Positions 8,396 to 16,470 of a DNA stretch of 64,000 bases are shown here, in pieces; the first letter of the stretch is position 1, and each line of letters starts with the position of its first letter. The stretch spans positions 1,922,001 through 1,986,000 of the forward strand of contig JALPRQ010000001.1 in assembly GCA_023630215.1 (NCBI GenBank), read 5' to 3'. The notes beneath the pieces are model-generated. The model saw nothing but the letters and a program-made list of their open reading frames with translations. It was not told where the DNA came from and did not search any database. A program made the translations under genes and the position numbers. This DNA comes from Rhodobacteraceae bacterium NBU2976 (lineage in GTDB: Bacteria > Pseudomonadota > Alphaproteobacteria > Rhodobacterales > Rhodobacteraceae).

Positions 8396-9523
8396 TCAGA
8401 ACGACACGACCAGATCGTCAATCACCAACTGCCAGAAATGTTCTGTGCTAATCGCGACCCTGTCCACATCGGCGATATTGGGTTGGTATATGATCGGCGA
8501 GAAGGCGGACAACCCGATTTCATCCCGCAGGACCAGCTCGTCACCTCGATAGAATTCGAAAATCGCGATCTCGCCCTCGGCATTAGACCAGCCTAACGAT
8601 AATATGGCTTGATGAAATGTGAATCCCCCATCGCGGGACAGTTCCCCGGGATGACCCGAGCTTGAATAGACAATATTCTCGCCACTAACCGCGCCATTCG
8701 TGTACCCCTGAACGTCGCCGGAATAGATTGCCTCTAGAGCGTTGAGGTTGAACCAGTTTAAACCGCCATAGCCATTTGGCACTTTTTGCAATCCCGCCGC
8801 TGCCAGATCTTCGAAATGGAGCACTTGCTTTTCAGCATCCTGCGCTTTCCGGGGACCAACCGTTCCAACATCCACCGGGAAGGTTTCGACCTCCACAGGA
8901 ATGACGATTTCCCCAACCGAAAGATCCCACGTGCCCTCGGCGACCCCAACGATAAACTGACCATCTTCTTGTGTTTGGGTGCGTCCCATTTCTGTGCCGT
9001 TCTGGCTGATCACAACAGTATCCCCCAGATGGGCAGGAACTGTCCCACGAATGAAAGTATATTGCGCCAGTCCTACAGGTCGCATCATGCTGGTCAAAAC
9101 CAGTCCACTGATTGATCCTGGCAATTCGACCATTTCAACACTCTGCTCGGCGTTTTCGGTTGTTACATACCAACCTGGTGGTGGAACCACGACGAAATCA
9201 TACGTCCCCGGGCTGGAAAGCGGTGAATCTTCGGTGATTGCCGATGACAGGAAATTGGCAAACCCAACCGTATTGGTGCGTGCGGCGTCAACCGGTGCGC
9301 CATCCTTGCCCAGCGCAACAAATATCCCGGCAAAGGCGCGATCATCAATGTCATAGATTCCATTTCGATTGCGATCTTGGAATACAAACGAGGAGAGATT
9401 GATCCCCGATTCCGAACTGCTCCAATCCGTGCGCTGTGGATAGGACATTAGCGATAGGTCTGATTGCGCGACCGCACTTTTCGTGATCACGGCAAGTAAG
9501 AGTGCTGTAAGAAACCGAGACAT
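8396..9523 (-). CDS. Secreted protein with an SdrD-B/Cna-B-like domain
   Basis: A 375-residue exported protein. The start is ATG 9523 (MSRFLTALLLAVITKSAVAQ), which gives a compact signal peptide; an in-frame ATG 15 bases upstream only adds residues before it. Residues about 35-115 contain a calcium-loop-like segment, FQDRNRNGIYDIDDRAFAG, as in SdrD-B or dockerin-type repeats, followed by Cna-B-like strands (VVPPPGWYVTT). A second beta domain (about 145-205) and a C-terminal domain (about 220-375) follow; the latter contains LHFEDL near its start and WQLVIDDLVVSF at its end, which resembles a carbohydrate-binding-like jelly roll. No sorting motif is visible. Function unknown; extracellular or periplasmic location is inferred. 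Confidence 0.75.
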   Translation of the reverse strand: MSRFLTALLLAVITKSAVAQSDLSLMSYPQRTDWSSSESGINLSSFVFQDRNRNGIYDIDDRAFAGIFVALGKDGAPVDAARTNTVGFANFLSSAITEDSPLSSPGTYDFVVVPPPGWYVTTENAEQSVEMVELPGSISGLVLTSMMRPVGLAQYTFIRGTVPAHLGDTVVISQNGTEMGRTQTQEDGQFIVGVAEGTWDLSVGEIVIPVEVETFPVDVGTVGPRKAQDAEKQVLHFEDLAAAGLQKVPNGYGGLNWFNLNALEAIYSGDVQGYTNGAVSGENIVYSSSGHPGELSRDGGFTFHQAILSLGWSNAEGEIAIFEFYRGDELVLRDEIGLSAFSPIIYQPNIADVDRVAISTEHFWQLVIDDLVVSF

Positions 9524-9539
9524 GGTTATGTAATCCAAT

Positions 9540-9569
9540 AAAAAAAGGCCACGTTCAATACGTGGCCTG
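9540..9569 (-). terminator. Intrinsic terminator of the first one-helix secreted protein
   Basis: On the minus strand GGCCACG - TATTGAA - CGTGGCC is followed by seven T. It lies about 40 bases after the stop of the 9606-9851 gene and just before the start of the 8396-9523 gene, so it separates these transcripts. Confidence 0.9.
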
Positions 9570-9605
9570 TTTGTAGGTTATCAGACGATCAGTCCAAACG
9601 TGAAA

Positions 9606-9851
9606 TTATTGTTCATTCATAACTTCAACCAAACCGTTTGCAACCATACCGCTTTCGTTGTCTTGGCTGATCGCCAGTGCAATCAAACCAATCGCGATCA
9701 GCGGAATAATCCAAGCGCCCGAAGAACCCATCGGAGCTGCTTCTTCGACCATCATCGGTGCCGCCGGTTCAACATAAGTCAGGCTACCCGCGGACGCGGT
9801 CGATGCAAAAGCCGTCAACGAGATCATTGTTGCTGCAATCAGTGTTTTCAT
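9606..9851 (-). CDS. Small exported one-helix protein, copy A of tandem pair
   Basis: An 81-residue protein. A signal peptide (cut after ASTASA, about residue 21) leads to the strand GSLTYVEPAAPMMVEE, a short Gly/Ser hinge, then a hydrophobic helix (AWIIPLIAIGLIALAIS, about residues 46-62) and a polar tail. The mature protein would be held in the inner membrane by the C-terminal helix with its Pro/Glu/Met segment in the periplasm. It is 159 bases from a close paralogue (10011-10262), with a terminator between, so the two are separate transcripts. Proteins of this type recur in roseobacters but I know no function. Confidence 0.82.
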   Translation of the reverse strand: MKTLIAATMISLTAFASTASAGSLTYVEPAAPMMVEEAAPMGSSGAWIIPLIAIGLIALAISQDNESGMVANGLVEVMNEQ

Positions 9852-9890
9852 CTTTTTCCCTCAAGATTTGTTTCTGTCTAATCGTAACGT

Positions 9891-9932
9891 AAAATTGCGA
9901 AGATTCAAAGTTGTTAGAATCTTCGCATTTTT
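9891..9932 (-). terminator. Intrinsic terminator of the second one-helix secreted protein
   Basis: A perfect ten-base stem GCGAAGATTC / GAATCTTCGC (9897-9906 and 9917-9926). T-runs are present on both strands (AATTTT on the minus strand, ATTTTT on the plus strand). It lies about 85 bases after the stop of 10011-10262. Confidence 0.82.
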
Positions 9933-10010
9933 AGTCGTTGTGTTCGATACGAATGGGGAAGCATCCTTAGAGAGCGGCTGCTATCCCCAACCTCATAAAC
10001 TGACGAGAGG

Positions 10011-10262
10011 TTAGTTAGACAATTCTTCGATAGCCTGGCCCTGTTGCGGAAGCTGCGGACCATTGTCATCATCCTGGCTGATCGCCAGTGCAATCAGGCC
10101 AATCGCGATCAGCGGAATGATCCAAGCACCCGAAGAGCCCATCGGAGCCTCTTCTTCAACCATCATCGGTGCTGCCGGTTCAACATAGGTCAGGCTGCCC
10201 GCCTGAGCGGTGGATGCGGCGATCAAGCTTGCAAGAGCCAGAGAAGTCGCGAGTTTTTTCAT
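10011..10262 (-). CDS. Small exported one-helix protein, copy B of tandem pair
   Basis: An 83-residue paralogue of the 9606-9851 product. The signal peptide is different in sequence (cut near TAQA). The mature core is almost the same: GSLTYVEPAAPMMVEE, then EAPMGSSGAWIIPLI and the same hydrophobic helix. The C-terminal tail has diverged (DDDNGPQLPQQGQAIEE versus DNESGMVANGLVEVM). The ribosome site AAGAGGAT lies just upstream of the ATG on the minus strand. Conservation of the mature core against divergent ends suggests selection on the periplasmic strand plus helix. Function unknown. Confidence 0.82.
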   Translation of the reverse strand: MKKLATSLALASLIAASTAQAGSLTYVEPAAPMMVEEEAPMGSSGAWIIPLIAIGLIALAISQDDDNGPQLPQQGQAIEELSN

Positions 10263-10392
10263 AATATCCTCTTGGTTTTGAGTTATATGTTTTCATATCG
10301 TTAACGCCGCCTCAAAGAAATAGTTGGTCATGCGTATTGCGTCGCAATCGGCGAAAATCCACTGTATAGTTGTGAAAATGCAACAATTTATG

Positions 10393-10477
10393 TGGTACCC
10401 GAGGCCGGACTCGAACCGGCACACCTTGCGGCGGCGGATTTTGAATCCGCTGCGTCTACCAATTCCGCCACTCGGGC
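10393..10477 (-). tRNA. tRNA-Leu (anticodon CAA)
   Basis: An 85-base type II tRNA with encoded CCA. The acceptor stem is GCCCGAG / CTCGGGT with discriminator A; the anticodon loop TTCAAAA gives anticodon CAA (reads UUG). It has a long variable arm and the T-arm GCCGGTTCGAGTCCGGC. All features of tRNA-Leu are present. Confidence 0.97.
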
Positions 10478-10607
10478 ACATGCTGGATCGGCGGTAGGGT
10501 CACGATCCGTGCGAGGCATCTGCTATCAAAAGCCGATCTCCGCGTAAAGAGACATTCGCGCATCTTGCGGGCTTGACCTGACCGCAACGGCATGGTGCAT
10601 AGCGTCG

Positions 10608-11186
10608 ATGTTACGCGGGCTTTATAACTGGACAATGTCCCTTGCCGAAAGCCGCCATGCCCTATGGGTTTTGGCGGTTGTCAGCTTTTTTGAAGCCTCG
10701 GTGTTCCCGATTCCCCCGGATGCGTTGGTGATTCCGATGGTGTTGGCGGCCCCCAAACGTGCTTGGTTGATCGCGGGAATCACCACGATATTTTCAGTTC
10801 TGGGCGGGGCGCTGGGATATGTGTTCGGTGCTTTCCTTTATGAAGAATTCGGGATCCGTATTCTGGAGGCCTATGGCAAAACCGACGCGTTCAACGATTT
10901 CGCCGGATATTACAATGAATATGGTGCAGCAATCCTGTTGATATCCGGGATCACACCTGTACCGTTCAAGGCAACCACAATCCTTTCGGGCGCTACCGGT
11001 CTCAACTTTGTGACCTTTATGCTGTTTAATCTGATTGCGCGTGGAATCCGGTTCTATATCGTTGCGGCTCTATTGTGGAAGTTTGGCCCGCCCATGCGCG
11101 ATTTTATTGAACGCCGGCTTGGTCTTGTCTTCCTGATTGGGGTAATCTTGTTGATCGGAGGCTTCTACGTCTTATGGCTGGCTTGA
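10608..11186 (+). CDS. YqaA-like DedA superfamily membrane protein
   Basis: A 192-residue integral membrane protein with about four to five hydrophobic segments. It carries the DedA-family signatures FFEASVFPIPPDALVIP (about residues 27-43) and the re-entrant-type motif ISGITPVPFKATTILSG (about 112-128), followed by an arginine-containing helix (LIARGIRFYIVAAL). DedA proteins are linked to lipid scrambling or transport and membrane homeostasis. Its last 13 bases overlap the dsbB start, so the two are co-translated. The ATG at 10608 lacks a strong ribosome site. Family certain, activity unknown. Confidence 0.9.
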   Translation: MLRGLYNWTMSLAESRHALWVLAVVSFFEASVFPIPPDALVIPMVLAAPKRAWLIAGITTIFSVLGGALGYVFGAFLYEEFGIRILEAYGKTDAFNDFAGYYNEYGAAILLISGITPVPFKATTILSGATGLNFVTFMLFNLIARGIRFYIVAALLWKFGPPMRDFIERRLGLVFLIGVILLIGGFYVLWLA

Positions 11187-11656
11187 GCATATTTCAAAAA
11201 CGGGCAGTTCTGGCCGCCGGGGGTTCGGCGGCGCTGCTTCTCGGCGCTTTGGGATTTCAATACCTTGGCGGATATGCGCCCTGTAAAATGTGCTACTGGC
11301 AGCGCTGGCCGCACGGGGCGGCGATTCTGATCGGCCTTCTGATCATTGTCCTGCCCAAACGCAGTTTTGCCCTACTCGGGGCACTGGCGGCGGCCATCAC
11401 GTCGGGACTTGGCGTCTATCACGCTGGCGTCGAACAGAAATGGTGGGAGGGGCCGACCAGCTGCACCGGAAGCGGATTAACAACCTCCGACAACCTGTTG
11501 GATTTTAACGCTCCTGTCAATTTGGTCCTATGTGACGAAATCGTTTGGGACCTATTCGGGATCACGATGGCCGGTTATAATGCGTTGGCGTCGGCCGCTC
11601 TGGTTGGGGTCTGGCTGTGGGCTTATGCCTCCAGTTCGGCGTCCCAGTATAAATAA
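11174..11656 (+). CDS. dsbB: Disulfide bond formation protein DsbB
   Basis: A 160-residue four-helix inner-membrane protein. It has the quinone-proximal pair C37-x-x-C40 (YAPCKMCYWQRWPH) and the periplasmic second pair C97 (TSCTGSG) and C120 (LVLCDEI). DsbB reoxidises DsbA and passes electrons to ubiquinone. The gene overlaps the upstream YqaA-like gene by 13 bases and overlaps the convergent HNH gene by 34 bases at the 3' end. All four redox cysteines are present, so it should be active. Confidence 0.95.
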   Translation: MAGLSIFQKRAVLAAGGSAALLLGALGFQYLGGYAPCKMCYWQRWPHGAAILIGLLIIVLPKRSFALLGALAAAITSGLGVYHAGVEQKWWEGPTSCTGSGLTTSDNLLDFNAPVNLVLCDEIVWDLFGITMAGYNALASAALVGVWLWAYASSSASQYK

Positions 11657-12204
11657 TCCATCCAACTTTCATGCAGGAAGTTAGGCGGGAACTTCCGCCC
11701 CTTGTTCTGTAACTGCATCGGATCGGGCCGCACGGGCGTACGCGAAAGGCGCATCCCCGCCTGCTTCAGTGATTTCGATCCTTTGCGCAGATTACATGGC
11801 CCACAGGATGCCACCACATTTTCCCAAGTCGTCCGTCCGCCGCGCGCCCGTGGGATCACGTGGTCAAAGGTCATGTCGCCCTTGGCCCCACAATATTGAC
11901 ACTGGAATTCATCCCGCAGGAACAGGTTGAACCGGGTGAATGCCGCGACCCGCGCGGGTTTTACATATTCCTTCAGCACAACAACTGACGGGATACGCAT
12001 CTCCATCGAGGGGGAATGCACGACCTCGTCATATTCCGCGACGACCGATACGCGGTCCAGGAATGTGGCTTTGATCGCCTCCTGCCATGGCCACAAGGAA
12101 AGCGGCATATACGACAAAGGCCGAAAGTCCGCATTCAGAACCAGCGCCGGGTGATGTTTGGTAAATCCCGGCTGGCGGACAAAATTATTGATATGGACAT
12201 TCAT
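11623..12204 (-). CDS. HNH endonuclease family protein
   Basis: A 193-residue protein with an HNH nuclease fold: zinc pairs CQYC and CGPC flank the core TFDHVIPRARGGRTTWENVV, with the catalytic DH and the asparagine of the second helix. The N-terminal part (ALVLNADFRPLSYMPLSLWP) is typical of a housekeeping HNH family widespread in alphaproteobacteria and cyanobacteria, whose substrate is not established. I chose ATG 12204 (MNVHINNFVRQPGF); a GTG at 12255 would add 17 residues with little family character. The 3' end overlaps dsbB by 34 bases on the opposite strand. Confidence 0.88.
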   Translation of the reverse strand: MNVHINNFVRQPGFTKHHPALVLNADFRPLSYMPLSLWPWQEAIKATFLDRVSVVAEYDEVVHSPSMEMRIPSVVVLKEYVKPARVAAFTRFNLFLRDEFQCQYCGAKGDMTFDHVIPRARGGRTTWENVVASCGPCNLRKGSKSLKQAGMRLSRTPVRPDPMQLQNKGRKFPPNFLHESWMDYLYWDAELEA

Positions 12205-12351
12205 GGCGACTCGACATCCCGTCCTGATTTGCGCATTCGCACCAAGACGGGACACCCCGTCCCAGTTACAGGCGACTATATCTTGCTAAACGCACCTGAC
12301 AAGCCCCTATATGAAGGGGTTTTGTGACAGGCGTTTGACAGTGTGTAAGAT

Positions 12352-13011
12352 TTACAACTTGCCCAGTTGCTTCAGGATAAATTGCAACGCAAGTGTAAGA
12401 CCATCCTGCGCGATTCCGTGTGCCGTCCCCTCGGAGATATGCGTATAGACCTCCATCCCCGCTTTGCTAAGCGCGCTCGCCGCCAGCGGCAGGTTTTCGG
12501 GTGGAACCACCTGATCCTGATCGCCATGGATTAACAGGATCGGCGGTTTGGTTTTCAACTCGGCGTCCAGCAGTTCCGGGTCGAGCAATCGCCCGGAAAA
12601 ACCGACGATCCCCGCCAACTGATCATCGCGGCGCGGACCAACATGAAGCGACATCATCGTGCCCTGCGAAAACCCGATAAGGAACGTTTTGTCTGCCGCT
12701 ACCCCTTCTTTTTCCATCGCTTCAGTCAGGAATTCGTTAAGCAGATCCACGGACGCAGCTTGCGATTGCCGTGCCATTTCTTGGCTGCTGCCATCCATGT
12801 GCGGAATGGGAAACCACTGATACCCCATTGGATTGTTGACGCATTTTTCGGGCGCATTCGGAGCAATAAAAACCGTGTCTGGCAGATATTCCGCCAATAG
12901 GTCACCCAAACCGATCAGATCGCCACCATCCGCCCCATAACCATGAAGGAAAATGACAAGACTTTCTGTATTACCCGACTTGGCTTCGCGTCGTGGTCCA
13001 ATAAGGTTCAT
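12352..13011 (-). CDS. Carboxylesterase/phospholipase, alpha/beta hydrolase
   Basis: A 219-residue hydrolase of the small carboxylesterase (YpfH/EstB-like) family. The triad is visible: S115 in GFSQGTMMS, D166 in HGDQDQVVP and H198 in EGTAHGI; the oxyanion segment is FLHGYGADGGDL near residue 21. Such enzymes cleave short acyl esters or lysophospholipids in the cytosol. The ATG overlaps the stop of the upstream DNA glycosylase gene (ATGA), so the pair is one operon. Longer starts would only add translation of the upstream gene's end. Substrate unknown. Confidence 0.92.
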   Translation of the reverse strand: MNLIGPRREAKSGNTESLVIFLHGYGADGGDLIGLGDLLAEYLPDTVFIAPNAPEKCVNNPMGYQWFPIPHMDGSSQEMARQSQAASVDLLNEFLTEAMEKEGVAADKTFLIGFSQGTMMSLHVGPRRDDQLAGIVGFSGRLLDPELLDAELKTKPPILLIHGDQDQVVPPENLPLAASALSKAGMEVYTHISEGTAHGIAQDGLTLALQFILKQLGKL

Positions 13012-13637
13012 CTGATCCCTTCCCTCTCCTTGGCCACACGGTAATAGGCCCAAAGCAGACGGGCTGCAACCGATCGCCAAGGCGACCAGGCTGTGGCCAT
13101 GTCCCTAAATGTCTTGTCCTTTGGTCTTTCGGGAAGCTCAAAGAGGATGCGCGCTGATTCCTGTAGCGCAAGATCGCCGGGCGCGAACACGTCGGCGCGC
13201 CCCAGACTGAACATCGCATAGATTTCAGCGGTCCACGGACCGATGCCGCGCACGGCGACCAGCTGAGCAATCACGTCGTCTGTCGGGGTCGTGCGCAGCG
13301 CGTCATAGTCGATCCCCGCCCCCGCCAGATCCCGCGCATAAAGAATTTTCTGGCGCGAAAACCCACAGGCCCGCAGATCATCGTCATGCGCAGCAAGGAT
13401 CGCCTCTGGTTCCGTCATCCCTGCCGCCTCCATCCGCGCCCATATGGCGTCAGCCGATGCAACGGAAAGCTGTTGCGAGGTAATCGCGTTCAACAATTCA
13501 GCAAATCCATCCTTTCGACGACGAAGCGGTAAGTCTGGACACGCATCTGCGGCAGATTTGAACCGCGGCTCAGCGCGGCATAACCATTCTAAGCCTTCGG
13601 CGATATCTGCCTGTGAATCGATGATCCGTCCGACCAT
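13008..13637 (-). CDS. DNA-3-methyladenine glycosylase II (AlkA-like)
   Basis: A 209-residue HhH-GPD DNA glycosylase. The helix-hairpin-helix is VAVRGIGPWTAEIYAM (about residues 127-142) and the catalytic aspartate is D155 in VFAPGDLALQ. There is no C-terminal Fe-S cluster, which fits the AlkA class rather than Nth or MutY. It excises alkylated purines in base excision repair. A good ribosome site (GGAGAGGGAT) precedes the ATG. It forms a two-gene operon with the downstream esterase through an ATGA overlap. Confidence 0.92.
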   Translation of the reverse strand: MVGRIIDSQADIAEGLEWLCRAEPRFKSAADACPDLPLRRRKDGFAELLNAITSQQLSVASADAIWARMEAAGMTEPEAILAAHDDDLRACGFSRQKILYARDLAGAGIDYDALRTTPTDDVIAQLVAVRGIGPWTAEIYAMFSLGRADVFAPGDLALQESARILFELPERPKDKTFRDMATAWSPWRSVAARLLWAYYRVAKEREGIR

Positions 13638-13737
13638 ATCCCTCTCCTGTCCGCGCGTTCAGGCTAGACAAAATATCGCGCAGGGAAAACCCATTTCCTG
13701 CTGGTATTCCCCAGTTTCCAACCGTAGAAATGCGCGC

Positions 13738-14958
13738 ATGAATACCCCGAATGACACACTCGCCAAACGCAATGTAAAGGTGCTGGTTGCCGCCCAAGCA
13801 ATTTTGGGCAGCCAGATGCCAGTCTATTTCGTTTTGGGTGGGCTGGCGGGGCAGTATCTGGCAAGCAACCCGTGTTTTGCGACATTACCGATCTCGCTGA
13901 TCGTGCTGGGCTCGATGTTAAGTGCGCCAGTCATGTCGTCGATTATGCAGGCACGTGGGCGCCGTTTTGGGTTTTTGATGGGCACACTTGCCGGTGTGGT
14001 GGGTTCGGCCGTCGCCGCATATGGGTTGTGGATCAACAGTTTTGCGGTGTTCCTTTTGGGCTCGTTCATCTCGGGCTTTTACATGAGCGCGCAAGGTTTT
14101 TATCGCTTTGCTGCTACCGATATGGCGACTCCGGAATTTCTACCCAAGGCGGTCAGCTGGGTCATGGCAGGCGGGCTGATTTCCGCAATCCTTGGCCCAC
14201 AGCTGGTCAATTATACGTCTGATATGTTTTTACCGGTGGAGTTTGTTGGCTCGTATCTTGCTGTTGTTGTTCTCAACATTGTCGGGGCGGCATTATTTTT
14301 GTTTCTGGATATCCCGACACCTGCCAAACCCAGTGCGGACAGCCCACGCGGCCGCACACGGCGCGAGCTGTTAAAAGACCCCGGGATCGTCGTGCCGATG
14401 ATCGCCGCGATGGTCAGCTATTCATTGATGAATTTGGTGATGACCTCGACCCCACTGGCGGTCATCGGCTGCGGATTCGAGCAGGAGGATGCCTCCAATA
14501 TTGTTTCCGCCCATGTGCTAGCGATGTTTGTGCCAAGCTTCTTCACCGGTCACCTTATTCGCCGTTTCGGTGTCGAAGTGATTATCGCCATTGGTCTGGT
14601 GATACTTGCAGGGGCGGGAACCGTTGCCCTTGCAGGTGTTGCACTAGAGAATTTCTATATTGCGCTGGTGCTGTTGGGCATCGGTTGGAATTTTGGCTTT
14701 ATCGGTGGCACAACCATGCTGGCCCGGGCGCACACGCCCGAAGAACGCGGACGTGTTCAGGGTATGAACGATTTTGCGGTCTTCGGTATGGTGACAGTCG
14801 CCTCGCTCAGCTCGGGTGGCTTGATGAACTGTTCAGGCGGCGATGCACAGACCGGATGGGCCGCCGTTAACTACGCGATGATCCCGTTTCTGATGTTGGC
14901 CGGTGGGGCGTTGTTGTGGTTTGTGATTGGTGGGAGGCGCAAGAGATATGTTCAATAG
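13738..14958 (+). CDS. Major facilitator superfamily transporter
   Basis: A 406-residue membrane protein with about twelve hydrophobic segments and MFS features: the loop between helices 2 and 3 (IMQARGRRFGFLMG), and a central hydrophilic loop (about residues 200-218, KPSADSPRGRTRRELLK). I chose ATG 13738 (MNTPNDTLAKRNVKV) because it directly precedes the first helix; a longer frame would run antisense to the glycosylase. Its last 11 bases overlap the start of the HExxH protein gene, implying co-translation. The substrate is not recognisable. Confidence 0.9.
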   Translation: MNTPNDTLAKRNVKVLVAAQAILGSQMPVYFVLGGLAGQYLASNPCFATLPISLIVLGSMLSAPVMSSIMQARGRRFGFLMGTLAGVVGSAVAAYGLWINSFAVFLLGSFISGFYMSAQGFYRFAATDMATPEFLPKAVSWVMAGGLISAILGPQLVNYTSDMFLPVEFVGSYLAVVVLNIVGAALFLFLDIPTPAKPSADSPRGRTRRELLKDPGIVVPMIAAMVSYSLMNLVMTSTPLAVIGCGFEQEDASNIVSAHVLAMFVPSFFTGHLIRRFGVEVIIAIGLVILAGAGTVALAGVALENFYIALVLLGIGWNFGFIGGTTMLARAHTPEERGRVQGMNDFAVFGMVTVASLSSGGLMNCSGGDAQTGWAAVNYAMIPFLMLAGGALLWFVIGGRRKRYVQ

Positions 14959-15661
14959 AACACTCGTCAGCGATGATATAGCCGAGTGGATTCTGGATCA
15001 ATTCCCGGATCGAATTGAATCCTGCGGGCTGACAGAAGCTTTCAAAAACGCCCGATTGGTTCTGCCAACTGAAAAGTATTTTCGACCGATAACGGGAACC
15101 GATCATCAGGCCGCATTATCCTTGTTCGAAGATGTCAAATTGCTGATGGGACTGGAACATCGAAACATTCATTTACATCGGTTATATGACACAACCGAAG
15201 GTGTCGAAACGATTCAATATGGCGTCCTATCCGAGATAGCCGGCACCTATATGTATGACAAAGTCCAGCCTGTGATTTCTTATGCACCTGCCACACAACG
15301 TCTAAGTACGCTTAACTTCATCGCAACACTTGCACACGAATTGGCACATGACTGGATGTATAATGTGGGTTTTGATGAAGAGGATATGACTCATGAACTC
15401 CAAACAGACCTGATCCCGATAATAGTTGGGTTTGGGTTGATCATACCACTTGGTGCGCGTGAAATCGGTTGGTCTGGGTATCTGTCGAACGAAGCACGGA
15501 TTTTCGCCCTTGCGACCTTCATGGCTATTAAAGACCTTCCAATCGAGGTCATTCGTCCTTTTCTGGACGGAAACCTTAAGAAGAAACTGACAATGGCGCA
15601 AAAGCAGTTGACCACATACTCGGACGACATTGCCGAATTGCGCGCTTCCCTGCTGGGATAG
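14948..15661 (+). CDS. HExxH-containing putative zinc metallopeptidase, unknown family
   Basis: A 237-residue protein without a signal peptide. It contains the zinc-protease motif TLAHELAHDWMYN (H130, E131, H134), followed after 15 residues by THELQTDL, where E150 or D154 could be the third ligand. After that comes a hydrophobic stretch (LIPIIVGFGLIIPLGA, about residues 154-170). The ATG at 14948 has a GGGAGG ribosome site inside the end of the MFS gene, and overlaps that gene by 11 bases. Sample counts of GC in this gene (24 of 60 and 26 of 60 bases) are well below its neighbours, which suggests later acquisition. I do not recognise the family; peptidase activity is inferred from the motif only. 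Confidence 0.75.
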   Translation: MFNRTLVSDDIAEWILDQFPDRIESCGLTEAFKNARLVLPTEKYFRPITGTDHQAALSLFEDVKLLMGLEHRNIHLHRLYDTTEGVETIQYGVLSEIAGTYMYDKVQPVISYAPATQRLSTLNFIATLAHELAHDWMYNVGFDEEDMTHELQTDLIPIIVGFGLIIPLGAREIGWSGYLSNEARIFALATFMAIKDLPIEVIRPFLDGNLKKKLTMAQKQLTTYSDDIAELRASLLG

Positions 15662-15663
15662 GC

Positions 15664-16470
15664 CTATAATCGCCCCGTTATCACTGACCAGAGCAGAGCG
15701 CGGGATTTGCGGAAATCAGATAGACTTGGCGGGATGGCTAAAAGGGTTTCCGGGGATGTCCTCACCTGGCGCAGCAGCGCACGCGCCTGAAAGGCTGGCA
15801 AGATCGCGGGGCGGAGCGCCTTGGGCAGCGACTTCGCTACATTTAACCGTGCCAATCCTTCGGCCGCGATTTCCGATACAGCCTGCGCTAGATTGGCGGG
15901 CACTTCGCACCCGATCACAGCATTTCGATCAAGTGGACCTTCAACAGGTACTGGGTCTTTGTGGGCACTATAAAGTGCAGGTAATGCGCGAAGCATATTC
16001 GCCACCCCATTTGCATAGCCGACGTCACGAATTGATATAGGTGCGTCGGAGTCTAACGTCCGTGCGGCCATTTCCATCAGATTGCTCGAAGTAGCCTCGA
16101 TATAATCATCAAACGCCGCCCGATCATCATGCGGGTCCCGATAAATATCAAACCGCCGCGCCACGATCAGCCCGTCGAACAGGTCGCGCGGCAGGTTGTG
16201 TTCGTTGATGATATGCGCCAGCGGGATGACCACCTCGTGCTGGCGGATCGGTTTGCCGTCGTAAATCTCGCCAATTGCATCGGCCCACCATTGCAGGCGC
16301 ATTTCGGCGATCATTTCTTCCTGCGTAACCCACGGCGCCCGCGCGATTTCAAGGTTAAAGGCGTAAAGCACCAGAAGCCGTGCGCGCACCTCGCGCGGCG
16401 AGGCGAGGACTGTACGAAACCGGTCCGGGTCCCCTGCCCTGACGATCTCGGCGCAGGCGTCAACGCTCAT
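15664..16470 (-). CDS. Squalene/phytoene synthase-like protein (NDUFAF6-like)
   Basis: A 268-residue all-helical protein of the squalene/phytoene synthase fold. The conserved segment EMRLQWWADAIGEIYDG (about residues 56-72) matches the R/QxWWxDAI signature shared with the mitochondrial complex I assembly factor NDUFAF6. The first Asp-rich metal motif of true prenyl synthases is not obvious, so synthase activity is doubtful. The ATG overlaps the end of cimA by four bases on the same strand. No carotenoid genes are nearby, which favours the NDUFAF6-like assembly role. That role is inference. Confidence 0.82.
   Translation of the reverse strand: MSVDACAEIVRAGDPDRFRTVLASPREVRARLLVLYAFNLEIARAPWVTQEEMIAEMRLQWWADAIGEIYDGKPIRQHEVVIPLAHIINEHNLPRDLFDGLIVARRFDIYRDPHDDRAAFDDYIEATSSNLMEMAARTLDSDAPISIRDVGYANGVANMLRALPALYSAHKDPVPVEGPLDRNAVIGCEVPANLAQAVSEIAAEGLARLNVAKSLPKALRPAILPAFQARALLRQVRTSPETLLAIPPSLSDFRKSRALLWSVITGRL

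Noticed and set aside
12303-12325. CCCCT-ATATGA-AGGGG plus TTTT hairpin
   Set aside because: Looks like a terminator on the plus strand, but no plus-strand gene precedes it; probably chance.
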